The notes beneath the pieces are model-generated. The model saw only the letters and a program-made list of their open reading frames with translations, did not search any database and was not told the origin of the DNA. From Bryobacteraceae bacterium (GTDB taxonomy: Bacteria > Acidobacteriota > Terriglobia > Bryobacterales > Bryobacteraceae), in contig JACMLA010000779.1 in the NCBI GenBank assembly GCA_014379815.1, positions 1 through 18,245 of the forward strand: a stretch of DNA of 18,245 nucleotides, given 5' to 3'. How positions within the stretch are numbered: the stretch's first letter is position 1; each line of letters starts with the position of its first letter. The translations under genes and the position numbers were made by a program. Below, piece after piece: positions 8,310-15,122 of this stretch.

Positions 8310-8894
8310 ATGAAGCACACCATACTTGTTAACCACACAATACTTGCACTTACTCTACTCGCGATCGGGCTGCCAGCAACGGCAGCCACAATTACTTTGG
8401 TTCCATCAGTACTGAATCCGTCAACCGGTCAGAACTTCTCGGTGAATGTTGTCGCCAACGATAACGGGACCGATGAGCTTGTAGCCTTCGGTTTCAATGT
8501 CCTGACGTCCTCTGCCGGCTCGGCATCGTTTCTTGGAGCTCTGTTGAATCCGTTGTTCACGGGAATTGAAGTTCCAGGCACGACCGTGGCAGCACTCACG
8601 GATGGCTTTAGCAACGCCGTCGGAAGCACGGTCACGCTGGCGACACTGCAGTTCCTCGCTGGCCCCGATAGCGGACCACTGACGATCTCAATCTTTTCAG
8701 ATCTGAATAACCCCAACGAGGGACTCTTCGGGCTGGATTCCACGTTCGCGTCTTTCGTTCAGACCACGAATGCTTCGGTCGATTTACAAGTGGTGGAGTC
8801 GCCAACAATACCGGAGCCGGGCACATTATCGCTGCTGGCGATCGCAAGTGCCGGCCTGCTGGTGTTCGCCCGCTCTAACCGCACTCGGCACTAG
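8310..8894 (+). CDS. PEP-CTERM protein with cohesin-like domain (194 aa)
   Basis: ATG 8310 follows AGGA at about 7 nt. A signal peptide (1-26, ending LPATAA) leads to a single beta-rich domain of about 135 residues (27-162) that follows the cohesin pattern: a first strand ITLVPSVLNPSTGQNFSVNVVA, then ELVAFGFNVL, VTLATLQFLA and a closing NASVDLQVV. The C-terminus is a textbook PEP-CTERM sorting signal: IPEPGT (167-172), a hydrophobic helix (173-186) and a basic tail RSNRTRH. Such proteins are processed by exosortase and placed at the cell surface or in exopolysaccharide. The upstream gene encodes a dockerin-tailed nuclease and is probably on the same transcript, so this may be its surface anchor. 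The PEP-CTERM call is secure; the cohesin call comes from pattern recognition only. Confidence 0.85.
   Translation: MKHTILVNHTILALTLLAIGLPATAATITLVPSVLNPSTGQNFSVNVVANDNGTDELVAFGFNVLTSSAGSASFLGALLNPLFTGIEVPGTTVAALTDGFSNAVGSTVTLATLQFLAGPDSGPLTISIFSDLNNPNEGLFGLDSTFASFVQTTNASVDLQVVESPTIPEPGTLSLLAIASAGLLVFARSNRTRH
8316..8346 (+). repeat. In-frame 18-nt imperfect duplication in the signal peptide
   Basis: CACACCATACTTG (8316-8328) recurs as CACACAATACTTG (8334-8346) with one mismatch and an 18-nt period. It encodes the doubled KHTILV/NHTILA in the n- and h-regions of the PEP-CTERM protein's signal peptide. Confidence 0.7.
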
Positions 8895-8916
8895 TCTTCG
8901 GCCCTAGTCTTCGGCC
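8891..8916. repeat. 13-bp perfect tandem duplication at two convergent stop codons
   Basis: CTAGTCTTCGGCC occurs twice (8891-8903, 8904-8916) followed by a third CTA (8917-8919). The TAG inside copy 1 is the stop of the PEP-CTERM gene; the CTA after copy 2 is the stop of the antiporter gene on the other strand. The duplication is the whole spacer between the convergent genes, and no terminator hairpin is visible there. Confidence 0.9.
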
Positions 8917-10005
8917 CTAATGTCCGGCGACGCCAGGCGCGTCCGGCAGGAAGAAAAATACTATCCCGATGATGATATAGACCACAAGCAATTGCGCGCC
9001 TTCTAACCAGTTGGACTCGCCATCCCCGGTAATCTGGCCTGCCACTGCCACCGAGAGCGCGACGGCCAAAACTTCTGCAGGCGAGAACACGAGGTCCATC
9101 GGCTTCGGCCCGATAAAGCGGCTCGCTAGAACCAGCAGCGGCGCGACGAAAAGGGCAATCTGTATGCTGCTGCCGACTGCAATCGACAGGGAAAGATCCA
9201 TCCTGTTTTTACGCGCCACGACAATCGCCGTGCTGTGTTCGGCCGCATTGCCTACGATTGCGACAACGATCACACCGACGAAGATGCTGGACATACCGAA
9301 CTGCTCGGCAGTCTGTTCCACAGACCCGACCAGCATCTCGCTAATCCACGCGATGAGAGCTGTGGCACCGGCGAGGACGGCCACGGCTTTGGTCGTGCTC
9401 CACTGCCCATGCCCGTCATGTTGTTCTGCGTGGGCACCTGCTGTTTCAGTCATGAAGAATTCTGTGTGCGTACGCAGGGTGAACCACAAACTAAGCGCGT
9501 AGGTCAGCAGCAGAACAATCGAAATATCGAGGCTGAGATCGTTTTCCAGAAGGATGTTAGCTGGCTGGCTGAGGTAATGAAACGCAGCCGGCAAGATCAA
9601 TGCAATCGCAGCAAGAGTCAGCGTCGTCGCCTGCGTTCTTGCACCTTTCGCGTTAAATTGCTGCGTTTCGAACTTCAGACCTCCCGCAAGAATGGAGGCT
9701 CCTAGCACCAGCAGCAGGTTGCCGATGATCGATCCTGTCAGCGATGCCTTAACGACGTCATAGAGGCCCTTGTTTAGCGCAACCAGGGCAATGATGAGCT
9801 CAGCGGCGTTGCCGAAGGTCGCGTTTAGCAGTCCTCCGATACCTTCGCCGGTCTTTGCGGCCAGATGCTCGGTTGCAGTTCCCATCCAGCCGGCAAGCGG
9901 GATGATTGCGACCGAGGCCGCTAAGAAAATCAGGGCGTGACTTTCGGGTCGGAAGTAGTGCAAACCCGCGGCAATGGGCACAAAAATCAGGAGCCAGTTC
10001 AGCAT
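8917..10005 (-). CDS. Calcium/proton antiporter, CaCA/CAX family (362 aa)
   Basis: An inner-membrane exchanger that exports Ca2+ in return for protons. The two inverted alpha repeats of the CAX family are clear: [22 protein letters not shown] (around 53-74) and [20 protein letters not shown] (about 251-270), each with the GNAAE core that binds the cation. About 11 hydrophobic helices are separated by an acidic/His-rich loop (about 187-201, [10 protein letters not shown]), as usual for the family. It is the last gene of an overlapping minus-strand operon: its ATG at 10005 precedes the stop of the Hsp70-like gene (ATGCTGA), a 7-nt overlap pointing to coupled translation. Its length is normal. 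Substrate choice (Ca2+ or another cation) is inferred from the family. Confidence 0.93.
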   Translation of the reverse strand: MLNWLLIFVPIAAGLHYFRPESHALIFLAASVAIIPLAGWMGTATEHLAAKTGEGIGGLLNATFGNAAELIIALVALNKGLYDVVKASLTGSIIGNLLLVLGASILAGGLKFETQQFNAKGARTQATTLTLAAIALILPAAFHYLSQPANILLENDLSLDISIVLLLTYALSLWFTLRTHTEFFMTETAGAHAEQHDGHGQWSTTKAVAVLAGATALIAWISEMLVGSVEQTAEQFGMSSIFVGVIVVAIVGNAAEHSTAIVVARKNRMDLSLSIAVGSSIQIALFVAPLLVLASRFIGPKPMDLVFSPAEVLAVALSVAVAGQITGDGESNWLEGAQLLVVYIIIGIVFFFLPDAPGVAGH

Positions 10006-11591
10006 ATCTGTTCACTCGACGCAGCTTCGGGTCGCCTGCGGTGACGGCGTCCAGGGCGCACAGGCTCGGACTTGGCCGCCCATTTCCCAAGACGATAGAC
10101 GCGTGAGTAATTCGAAGTCAGGTTACCGATGCGGACCTCGACGTTTCCTGCTGCATCGACGGAGTAACTCTCTTCAACCAGCTGTTCCGCAATGCCTCGC
10201 ATATGAGCAACGGGTACGTCCTGCAGATCGGCCTCATTGCTAAGGGAAGGATCGAAGGGGAAACGGATTTCGTCCCATACACTCAGGTCGCCTGTGGGCA
10301 GATTGTCGCCCGTAGTATGGGTGCACTCGAGATATCGAAAATGACCGATGTTGTGAACGGGAACGTAGCGACGGCGGATCCCTATGCTCGATTCTCCGCG
10401 TGAAGGCAGCGGAGTGCCTTTGGGAAACAGGGGATCAAAGACGACATGGCGTCCATTTTCCCACTCGCGCCAGACACCGAAGTGGCGATGGAAAATCTCG
10501 CGAAGCACATAGCCTGCCTGCTCGTCGGCCTGGATTGCGAGACCGATCGCGGTGGCGCTGCGGGCATACGCTGACCTCCTGACACGACGTCCGAAGACCT
10601 CTTTCAGAATGCGGGACACCACCGGGAGTTCACTGCCTCCTCCTGTGACGTACAGCGAGTCGACCTGGCCTTCCTCGGAACCAAACATTTGCAGGAGATG
10701 CTCGGTCAAGCTGATACTTTTCTCGACCAGAGGACGGCAGCGTTCGTAGTAGTCACCTGCCGGGATCACGATTTGCGTCAGGTCCTCACGAACCTGCGAG
10801 AGATCCACGATGATGCGGCGGGTATTTGGGTGAAGCGCTTCCTTCTTGCTGCGACACTCCTCATGCAGCCGGAAGAGCTCGCTTTCAGTAAGATCTTCCG
10901 AGCTTAGGTTTGCTGCTTCGAGGGCAAAGGAGGCGAGCAGCTCGTCGAAGTCGTCGCCCCCCAGATCGGCTGCTCCTTCGGTCGCCACAACGGTGTGCAA
11001 CCGGTCGTCGATTCGTACGAGAGAGACATCGAAAGTGCCTCCGCCGAGGTCGTACACGAGAAGTTGCTCCGCTGCGCCGCCGTCCCGACTGCGGTGCCCG
11101 TACTCAATACTGGCGGCCGACGGTTCGTTCAGCAGTCCTAATACGTGAAAGCCGGCGCGCTGAAAAGCCTCGACTGTGAGGAAACGCTGGTTACTGTTGG
11201 CGCTGGCAGGAACGCCGAGCATGATCTCCAGAGTCTCGTGCGTCCGGGCTGGGATGCTCGAACCTTTTACCAGAGCGCTGCGCAGAGACGACGCCATCCC
11301 GGTCAACACATCGAGCAGCGGAATCTGCTGGTTTTCTATTTCGAGATAGGAGCAGGGCCCGGCATTTTCCAGCGAACGCTTGATGGACCGGATCACCGTC
11401 CAGCCAGCCTCGAACTGAGCGGTGTACGCTTCCCATCCGTAAAGAAGCTTCGCGTCCCGCACCGCGATCAGGGGTGGAAACCATTCCCGGCTTGTGCCTT
11501 CAGGATCTTCGAAAGTGACTACGGGATAATTGCCGCGGTCTACGGCCGCAACAACGACCCGTGTCGTTCCCCAATCAATACCCAGCCTCAT
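9999..11591 (-). CDS. Divergent Hsp70-like ATPase (530 aa)
   Basis: The N-terminal 355 residues form an actin/Hsp70-type ATPase: phosphate-1 LGIDWGTTR (3-11), connect-1-like NEPSAASIEYG (155-165), phosphate-2 VYDLGGGTFDVSL (179-191), and adenosine loop LYVTGGGSELPVV (313-325). The remaining 175 residues only loosely resemble the DnaK substrate-binding beta domain (FGVWREWENGRHVVFDPLFPKGTPLP), with no helical lid and no DnaK-type EEVD or disordered tail; instead there is a basic stretch RRHRRRP near the end. It is shorter than DnaK (about 640) and is not the housekeeping chaperone. Its start codon overlaps the stop of the upstream permease gene (ATGA) and its stop overlaps the antiporter start, so the three proteins are made together. 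A role in folding or regulating membrane partners is a guess. Confidence 0.88.
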   Translation of the reverse strand: MRLGIDWGTTRVVVAAVDRGNYPVVTFEDPEGTSREWFPPLIAVRDAKLLYGWEAYTAQFEAGWTVIRSIKRSLENAGPCSYLEIENQQIPLLDVLTGMASSLRSALVKGSSIPARTHETLEIMLGVPASANSNQRFLTVEAFQRAGFHVLGLLNEPSAASIEYGHRSRDGGAAEQLLVYDLGGGTFDVSLVRIDDRLHTVVATEGAADLGGDDFDELLASFALEAANLSSEDLTESELFRLHEECRSKKEALHPNTRRIIVDLSQVREDLTQIVIPAGDYYERCRPLVEKSISLTEHLLQMFGSEEGQVDSLYVTGGGSELPVVSRILKEVFGRRVRRSAYARSATAIGLAIQADEQAGYVLREIFHRHFGVWREWENGRHVVFDPLFPKGTPLPSRGESSIGIRRRYVPVHNIGHFRYLECTHTTGDNLPTGDLSVWDEIRFPFDPSLSNEADLQDVPVAHMRGIAEQLVEESYSVDAAGNVEVRIGNLTSNYSRVYRLGKWAAKSEPVRPGRRHRRRPEAASSEQIC

Positions 11592-12727
11592 ACGCCCTTA
11601 GAATACCGTTCGACTTCGGGGCTGGCCATAACAGAGGAGGCCGGAGACCCACGGTATCCAGTTGTGCCGGAACCTGTTTGCTCTTCCTTGCCTGCGCCAA
11701 ACTCTCTGTCTCCCAAAACATCTTCGATGTACAGCATGCGTACCAGCACCATGGCAGTCACGGCGAGTGGTGTTGCGAGTGCGAGTCCCGCGAAGCCGAA
11801 CAGAACACCGAGTACCAGCTGGGCAGCGATCGTAAGCGCCGGTGGGATTGCAACGGCCCTTTGCTGAATCATTGGAGTGATGAAATTGCCTTCCAGCGTC
11901 TGGGCGGAAAAATAGAGAGCCACCACCCACAGCGATGCTTCGTAACCATGGGTGAAGGCAAGCAGAACGGCGGGAGCGCCGGCTATCAGCGGTCCGATGT
12001 TGGGTATGAAGTTAAAGAGAGCAGCCAGCAGAGTCAGCGCGAAGGCGAGTGGGATTCCAAGGATGAACAAGCCGCTACCTGTAAGCACCCCGATGACGAC
12101 CATGGCGAAGAGCTGGGCCAGCATCCACGCTCGCAGGGTCTTGCTCAGCTCGGACATAACTTCACTGGCGCGTGGGCGGCGGGAGATGGGCAGCAGTCGT
12201 ACCAAACCCTCCTTATAGGTTTTCGGGTCTGAGGCAAAGAACAGGGAGAGCACAAGGATCAGAAAGATGTTGGCGAGGACACCAAGAGAAGACGATAGGA
12301 ACCCGGTGACCCTTTGCACGGTCTGGCCCGATCCGGATAGGCCCGGCAGAGCGTCCGGGGTGCCTGCCATCAGACTTCTTAGCAGAGGGAAATTTGAGAG
12401 CTGACCCTGTAACTGCGTCCAGGCGGCAGGTATGGTCTTTGCGAGCTGCTGGACCTGCCTCGAAATCTCCGGTGCCAGAGACCAGATGCCGACAACCAGA
12501 GCAACGAGAAGCAGCAACAGCGCGACCAGAAGCGACCAGCGCTCAGGGACTGGCGTATAACGCGCCAGACCGTCAGCCATCATCCTGAACAGGAGGGAAA
12601 GCAGGATGCTTCCAAAGACGAGAAGGATCACGTCGGAAGCGACCCAAAAGAACGCGAGCAGAAGAATAGTCCCGGCGACGATTCCGGTCGTACTCCAGAC
12701 GCGGTGATGCCAGGTGTGTTCCTGCAT
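11588..12727 (-). CDS. AI-2E family transporter / PerM-like permease (379 aa)
   Basis: The protein has the layout of the AI-2E family (PF01594): two or three N-terminal helices (13-50), another at 64-84, a soluble middle segment (85-140), then a hydrophobic C-terminal half with the family signatures NFIPNIGPLIAGAPAVLLAF (239-258) and TLEGNFITPMIQQRAVAIPP (278-297), and GFAGLALATPLAV near 311-323. Members include export systems for AI-2 and other solutes, and some act in Na+/H+ exchange; the cargo here is unknown. The open frame can begin at a TTG at 12841 or a GTG at 12751. ATG 12727 was chosen because the first 38 residues of the long form are polar and family-untypical; neither start has a strong SD. 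It is the first gene of an overlapping operon with the Hsp70-like and antiporter genes. Confidence 0.9.
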   Translation of the reverse strand: MQEHTWHHRVWSTTGIVAGTILLLAFFWVASDVILLVFGSILLSLLFRMMADGLARYTPVPERWSLLVALLLLLVALVVGIWSLAPEISRQVQQLAKTIPAAWTQLQGQLSNFPLLRSLMAGTPDALPGLSGSGQTVQRVTGFLSSSLGVLANIFLILVLSLFFASDPKTYKEGLVRLLPISRRPRASEVMSELSKTLRAWMLAQLFAMVVIGVLTGSGLFILGIPLAFALTLLAALFNFIPNIGPLIAGAPAVLLAFTHGYEASLWVVALYFSAQTLEGNFITPMIQQRAVAIPPALTIAAQLVLGVLFGFAGLALATPLAVTAMVLVRMLYIEDVLGDREFGAGKEEQTGSGTTGYRGSPASSVMASPEVERYSKGV

Positions 12728-12846
12728 TTCGCCGGATTGGTGTGTGCTCACGGACTGTGGACCTGTGCCGGGCGGTTCGTGTTTCGTTCCGTCTTCTAAC
12801 CGTCTGGAATCACACGGAACCCCAGTTATAGTAAGCCACAAATGCG

Positions 12847-12876
12847 AAGCCCTGCAAACCGGAGTTTGCAGGGCTT
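12847..12876. other. Perfect 13-bp hairpin upstream of the permease gene
   Basis: Positions 12847-12859 (AAGCCCTGCAAAC) pair perfectly with 12864-12876 (GTTTGCAGGGCTT) across a CGGA loop. Read on the plus strand it is followed by TAATTCG, on the minus strand by CGCATTTG, so neither side has a proper U-tract. It could be a weak terminator for transcripts from the ChbG-like gene, an attenuating leader structure, or a REP-like element. Confidence 0.6.
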
Positions 12877-12972
12877 TAATTCGCTAGTATTCCGCTTCTC
12901 GCGCGGAGCGGCCGGTCCTCATGAACTTCGGCTCGCCACTGGAACGAGGCCTGGAATGTCAGAATAGTCGAC

Positions 12973-13029
12973 TCAGTAGTCGGCCACCTCGCGCGTGAGT
13001 TCAGGTCTACTATGACTACCAATTTCCAT
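12973..13029 (-). CDS. Candidate 18-residue small ORF with very strong SD
   Basis: ATG at 13029 starts MEIGSHSRPELTREVADY and ends in TGA at 12973. Upstream, 13049-13032 reads AAAGGAGGTGGTCCAGTC on the minus strand, pairing along its whole length with the conserved 16S 3' tail if two G-U pairs are allowed. The GGAGG core is 12 nt from the ATG, a little longer than ideal. After the TGA the same frame stays open for 17 more codons. No family was recognised. The SD is much more convincing than the peptide itself. Confidence 0.35.
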   Translation of the reverse strand: MEIGSHSRPELTREVADY

Positions 13030-13031
13030 TA

Positions 13032-13049
13032 GACTGGACCACCTCCTTT
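13032..13049 (-). promoter_or_regulatory. Extended Shine-Dalgarno sequence (18-nt match to anti-SD region)
   Basis: The minus strand reads AAAGGAGGTGGTCCAGTC. The exact complement of the typical bacterial 16S 3' end is AAAGGAGGTGATCCAGCC; the two differences (A to G, C to T) both give G-U wobbles. It ends 2 nt before an ATG. Confidence 0.7.
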
Positions 13050-13070
13050 TTCAGTGATGCCTACATATTC

Positions 13071-13913
13071 TCATGGCACTGTTACCCTGTCAACAGCTTT
13101 GCGGACCGGTTGAAAAGCACTTACGGTTTGTTCGAAAGTGAGCAGTTCGATGTTGCGGCGTTTGATGATTTCGCGCACTTCCGGACTCGTCCACAGCCTG
13201 ACAACCTCCGCGCGGCGAACCGCTACATCTTCATTCCCGGGGTGGCCGATCGCTCTCGATTCGGGGCTGTCCACCGACGGATGCTCAATGAAGAACCAGT
13301 CGCCAGCGGTTAGCTTTGTGAGCGCGTCTGCGAACGACTGTCCCGGGGCGAGGCGCATGGGCCGGATGCTCCCGCTGGCACCGAGAAGCGGTAGTCCATA
13401 CTCGCGGGCCAGTTTTTCTGTCAGCGACCGCAACTCGGGTGTAGCCACCGCGGTTCCCATATGCGGCCACAGCCACCCGACGTTTACGATCTCTTTCCTG
13501 GCGGTCTCAATCTGCTTTCGTAATTCCTTTTCTACATCTGCGATCGGCGCATTCAGGCTTAGGAATCCTTTCGTGGTCGAGGGCAGGAAGCCGTTCTCGT
13601 CGCCGAGCGAAGCGAGGCCGGTCATCGGGCGCCACTTGATCCCAGCCCATTCCGCTGTCAGATCGAGGTGCACCCCAACGCCGATTGCGGGATTGTCTTT
13701 CAATCGGCGCGCCATGTCTGGAAACCAGGGACCGGCAACGATCACGTTGGCGCAGCCCATGACCCCGTTGCGATGAGCCTCGATAGTTCCCAGGTTGAAC
13801 GACAGCGCGGCTCCGCCGTCGTCTCCACAGATCAGAAGCCGGATCCGTTCGCTGGCTTGCAGGGAAGACGTTGCGAGCAAAGTGGTGAGTAGAAAAGAAG
13901 CGTACACAGGCAC
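13071..13913 (-). CDS. Secreted ChbG/YdjC-like carbohydrate deacetylase homologue with altered active site (280 aa)
   Basis: A signal peptide (1-20, FLLTTLLATSSLQA) precedes a YdjC/ChbG-type domain (about 24-270). The family removes acetyl groups from small sugars such as chitobiose in a metal-dependent way. Recognisable parts are LLICGDDGGAALSFNLGTIEAHRNG (Asp31/Asp32), IGVGVHLDLT (His82) and PHMGTAVATPEL (His151), which could still give the Asp-His-His metal site. The segment before His151 usually reads (T/S)-H-x-D-x-H in this family, but here it is G-W-L-W-P-H (146-151), so a conserved His and Asp are both Trp. Activity is therefore doubtful. The start is GTG at 13913 (or GTG 13907), with TAA three codons upstream and no clear SD. 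It is divergent from the MFS gene with 23 bp between starts. Confidence 0.8.
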   Translation of the reverse strand: MPVYASFLLTTLLATSSLQASERIRLLICGDDGGAALSFNLGTIEAHRNGVMGCANVIVAGPWFPDMARRLKDNPAIGVGVHLDLTAEWAGIKWRPMTGLASLGDENGFLPSTTKGFLSLNAPIADVEKELRKQIETARKEIVNVGWLWPHMGTAVATPELRSLTEKLAREYGLPLLGASGSIRPMRLAPGQSFADALTKLTAGDWFFIEHPSVDSPESRAIGHPGNEDVAVRRAEVVRLWTSPEVREIIKRRNIELLTFEQTVSAFQPVRKAVDRVTVP

Positions 13914-13936
13914 GGCAGTATCTTATTCCAGAGTCC
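13914..13936. promoter_or_regulatory. Very short divergent intergenic region
   Basis: Only 23 bp separate the GTG of the ChbG-like gene and the ATG of the MFS gene. There is no room for two separate promoters, so at least one must lie inside the opposite gene, and transcription of the two is likely to interfere or be co-regulated. Confidence 0.4.
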
Positions 13937-15115
13937 ATGCAGAATAAAGAGATGACCACAGCCGTGGCGGCTCCTCCGCGCAGTAAGTTGCCGGTAGTGC
14001 TTGCGGGTTTCTGCGCGTTTCTTAGCGTGTTCGCCACACAGCCTCTTTTGCCGGAATTTATCCGGATCTTCGAGGCTTCGAAGGTCGCGGTCAGCCTGAC
14101 TGTGACCGCAGCCACTCTGGGTGTCGCACTTGCCGCTCCCTTTATTGGAACGGTAGCGGACAGACTGGGGCGCAAACGCGTCATCGTGTGGTCGGCGTGG
14201 TTGCTGGCTGTGACGACGATGGCAGCGGCAACCGCCAATAGCCTGAACACACTGATCTTTTGGAGGCTGCTCGAGGGCCTTGTGACTCCCGGCGTCTTCG
14301 CGATTACGGTGGCATACATTCAGGAAGAGTGGGCGGGTGCGGGGACGGGCTCTGCGACAGCCGCTTATGTATCGGGAACGGTTCTTGGCGGATTCGCAAG
14401 CAGGCTGATCTCGGGCATGGTGGCGGCGCAGTTTGGCTGGCAAATGTCGTTCCTGGCACTGGGTGGCGTTGGTCTGATCGGCGCGGCTATGCTTGCACGG
14501 TATCTGCCGAAGGAAACGCGCTTCGTGCGACGCGAACAGGGCACTTCCCTTCTCTCTGTCGCAGTCGACCACTTGAAGAACCGGCAGTTGCTGGGGACTT
14601 ACGTCGCTGGTTTCTGCGTTCTGTTCTCCCTGCTTGGGGCATTTACATTCATTACGTTCTATCTGGCGGCTCCGCCGTTTTCGCTTTCCTCTGGTGCGAT
14701 TGGGTCCCTGTTTGTGGTTTATCTGTTTGGGGCGATTATCACACCGAACGCCGGAAAAGTGATCGACCGGTACGGGCAGAAAATCACGATGGCGATGGCG
14801 ATCGCTTGTTGCACAGCCGGGTTGCTGCTGACGCTGAGTCACTCGCTTCCCGTGGTGGTTACCGGACTGGCTCTGGCGTGTTCGGGCGTCTTTGTGGGAC
14901 AGTCGTGCTCCAGCAGCTACATAGGCCTGGTGGCAAAACACAACAAGGCGCTGGCGGTAGGTTTGTATGTCACGTTCTATTACGTGGGCGGCAGCTTCGG
15001 TTCCTCAGTGCCAGGCTACCTGTGGGCATGGGGAGGCTGGCCTGCGTGCGTGGCCCTGTTCACGGGAGTGCAACTGATCACCGGGCTGATTACGTGGAAT
15101 CTCTGGCAACGTTAG
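13937..15115 (+). CDS. MFS transporter, YnfM-like (392 aa)
   Basis: A 12-helix major facilitator. The N-terminus FLSVFATQPLLPEF (28-41), the second helix LTVTAATLGVALAAPFIG and MFS motif A GTVADRLGRKRV (71-82) fit the YnfM/arabinose-efflux-like branch of proton-linked transporters. A hydrophilic loop (KETRFVRREQGTSL) separates the two six-helix halves. Length is normal. Seven bases after its stop comes the glucuronate-isomerase-like gene, so the two are surely cotranscribed and the transporter may handle a uronate or related sugar acid, although most YnfM relatives are annotated as exporters. ATG 13937 was taken; ATG 13952 (MTTAVAA) is possible. Neither has a clear SD. Confidence 0.9.
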   Translation: MQNKEMTTAVAAPPRSKLPVVLAGFCAFLSVFATQPLLPEFIRIFEASKVAVSLTVTAATLGVALAAPFIGTVADRLGRKRVIVWSAWLLAVTTMAAATANSLNTLIFWRLLEGLVTPGVFAITVAYIQEEWAGAGTGSATAAYVSGTVLGGFASRLISGMVAAQFGWQMSFLALGGVGLIGAAMLARYLPKETRFVRREQGTSLLSVAVDHLKNRQLLGTYVAGFCVLFSLLGAFTFITFYLAAPPFSLSSGAIGSLFVVYLFGAIITPNAGKVIDRYGQKITMAMAIACCTAGLLLTLSHSLPVVVTGLALACSGVFVGQSCSSSYIGLVAKHNKALAVGLYVTFYYVGGSFGSSVPGYLWAWGGWPACVALFTGVQLITGLITWNLWQR

Positions 15116-15122
15116 AACCCTC

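Larger units (their letters stand above)
12728..13070. other. Intergenic leader region upstream of the permease operon
   Basis: 343 bp without a standard-size gene, between the ChbG-like stop and the permease start. It holds, on the minus strand, a very strong SD with an 18-codon ORF (12973-13049) and a perfect hairpin (12847-12876). A second short inverted repeat, CCGCT..AGCGG, lies near 12890-12910. The density of pairing elements would fit a structured 5' leader or small RNA. No recognised riboswitch class was seen. Confidence 0.4.

Noticed and set aside
5309..10005. Functional link between the calcium-dependent dockerin and the neighbouring calcium antiporter
   Set aside because: The antiporter is on the opposite strand in a different operon; proximity alone does not support it.
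12728..12841. Extended N-terminus of the permease from TTG 12841
   Set aside because: TTG start without SD, polar residues not typical of the family, and it would begin next to the hairpin; ATG 12727 preferred, though GTG 12751 is not excluded.
13032..13049. Plus-strand match to the 3' end of 16S rRNA (CTGGACCACCTCCTTT)
   Set aside because: The preceding bases show none of the conserved 16S helix-45 region, so there is no rRNA gene; it is better explained as a strong SD on the minus strand.
13832..14941. Long minus-strand open frame of about 369 codons opposite the MFS gene
   Set aside because: The product is rich in Arg, Gln and His with no family features; it is a shadow of the GC-rich MFS coding frame.
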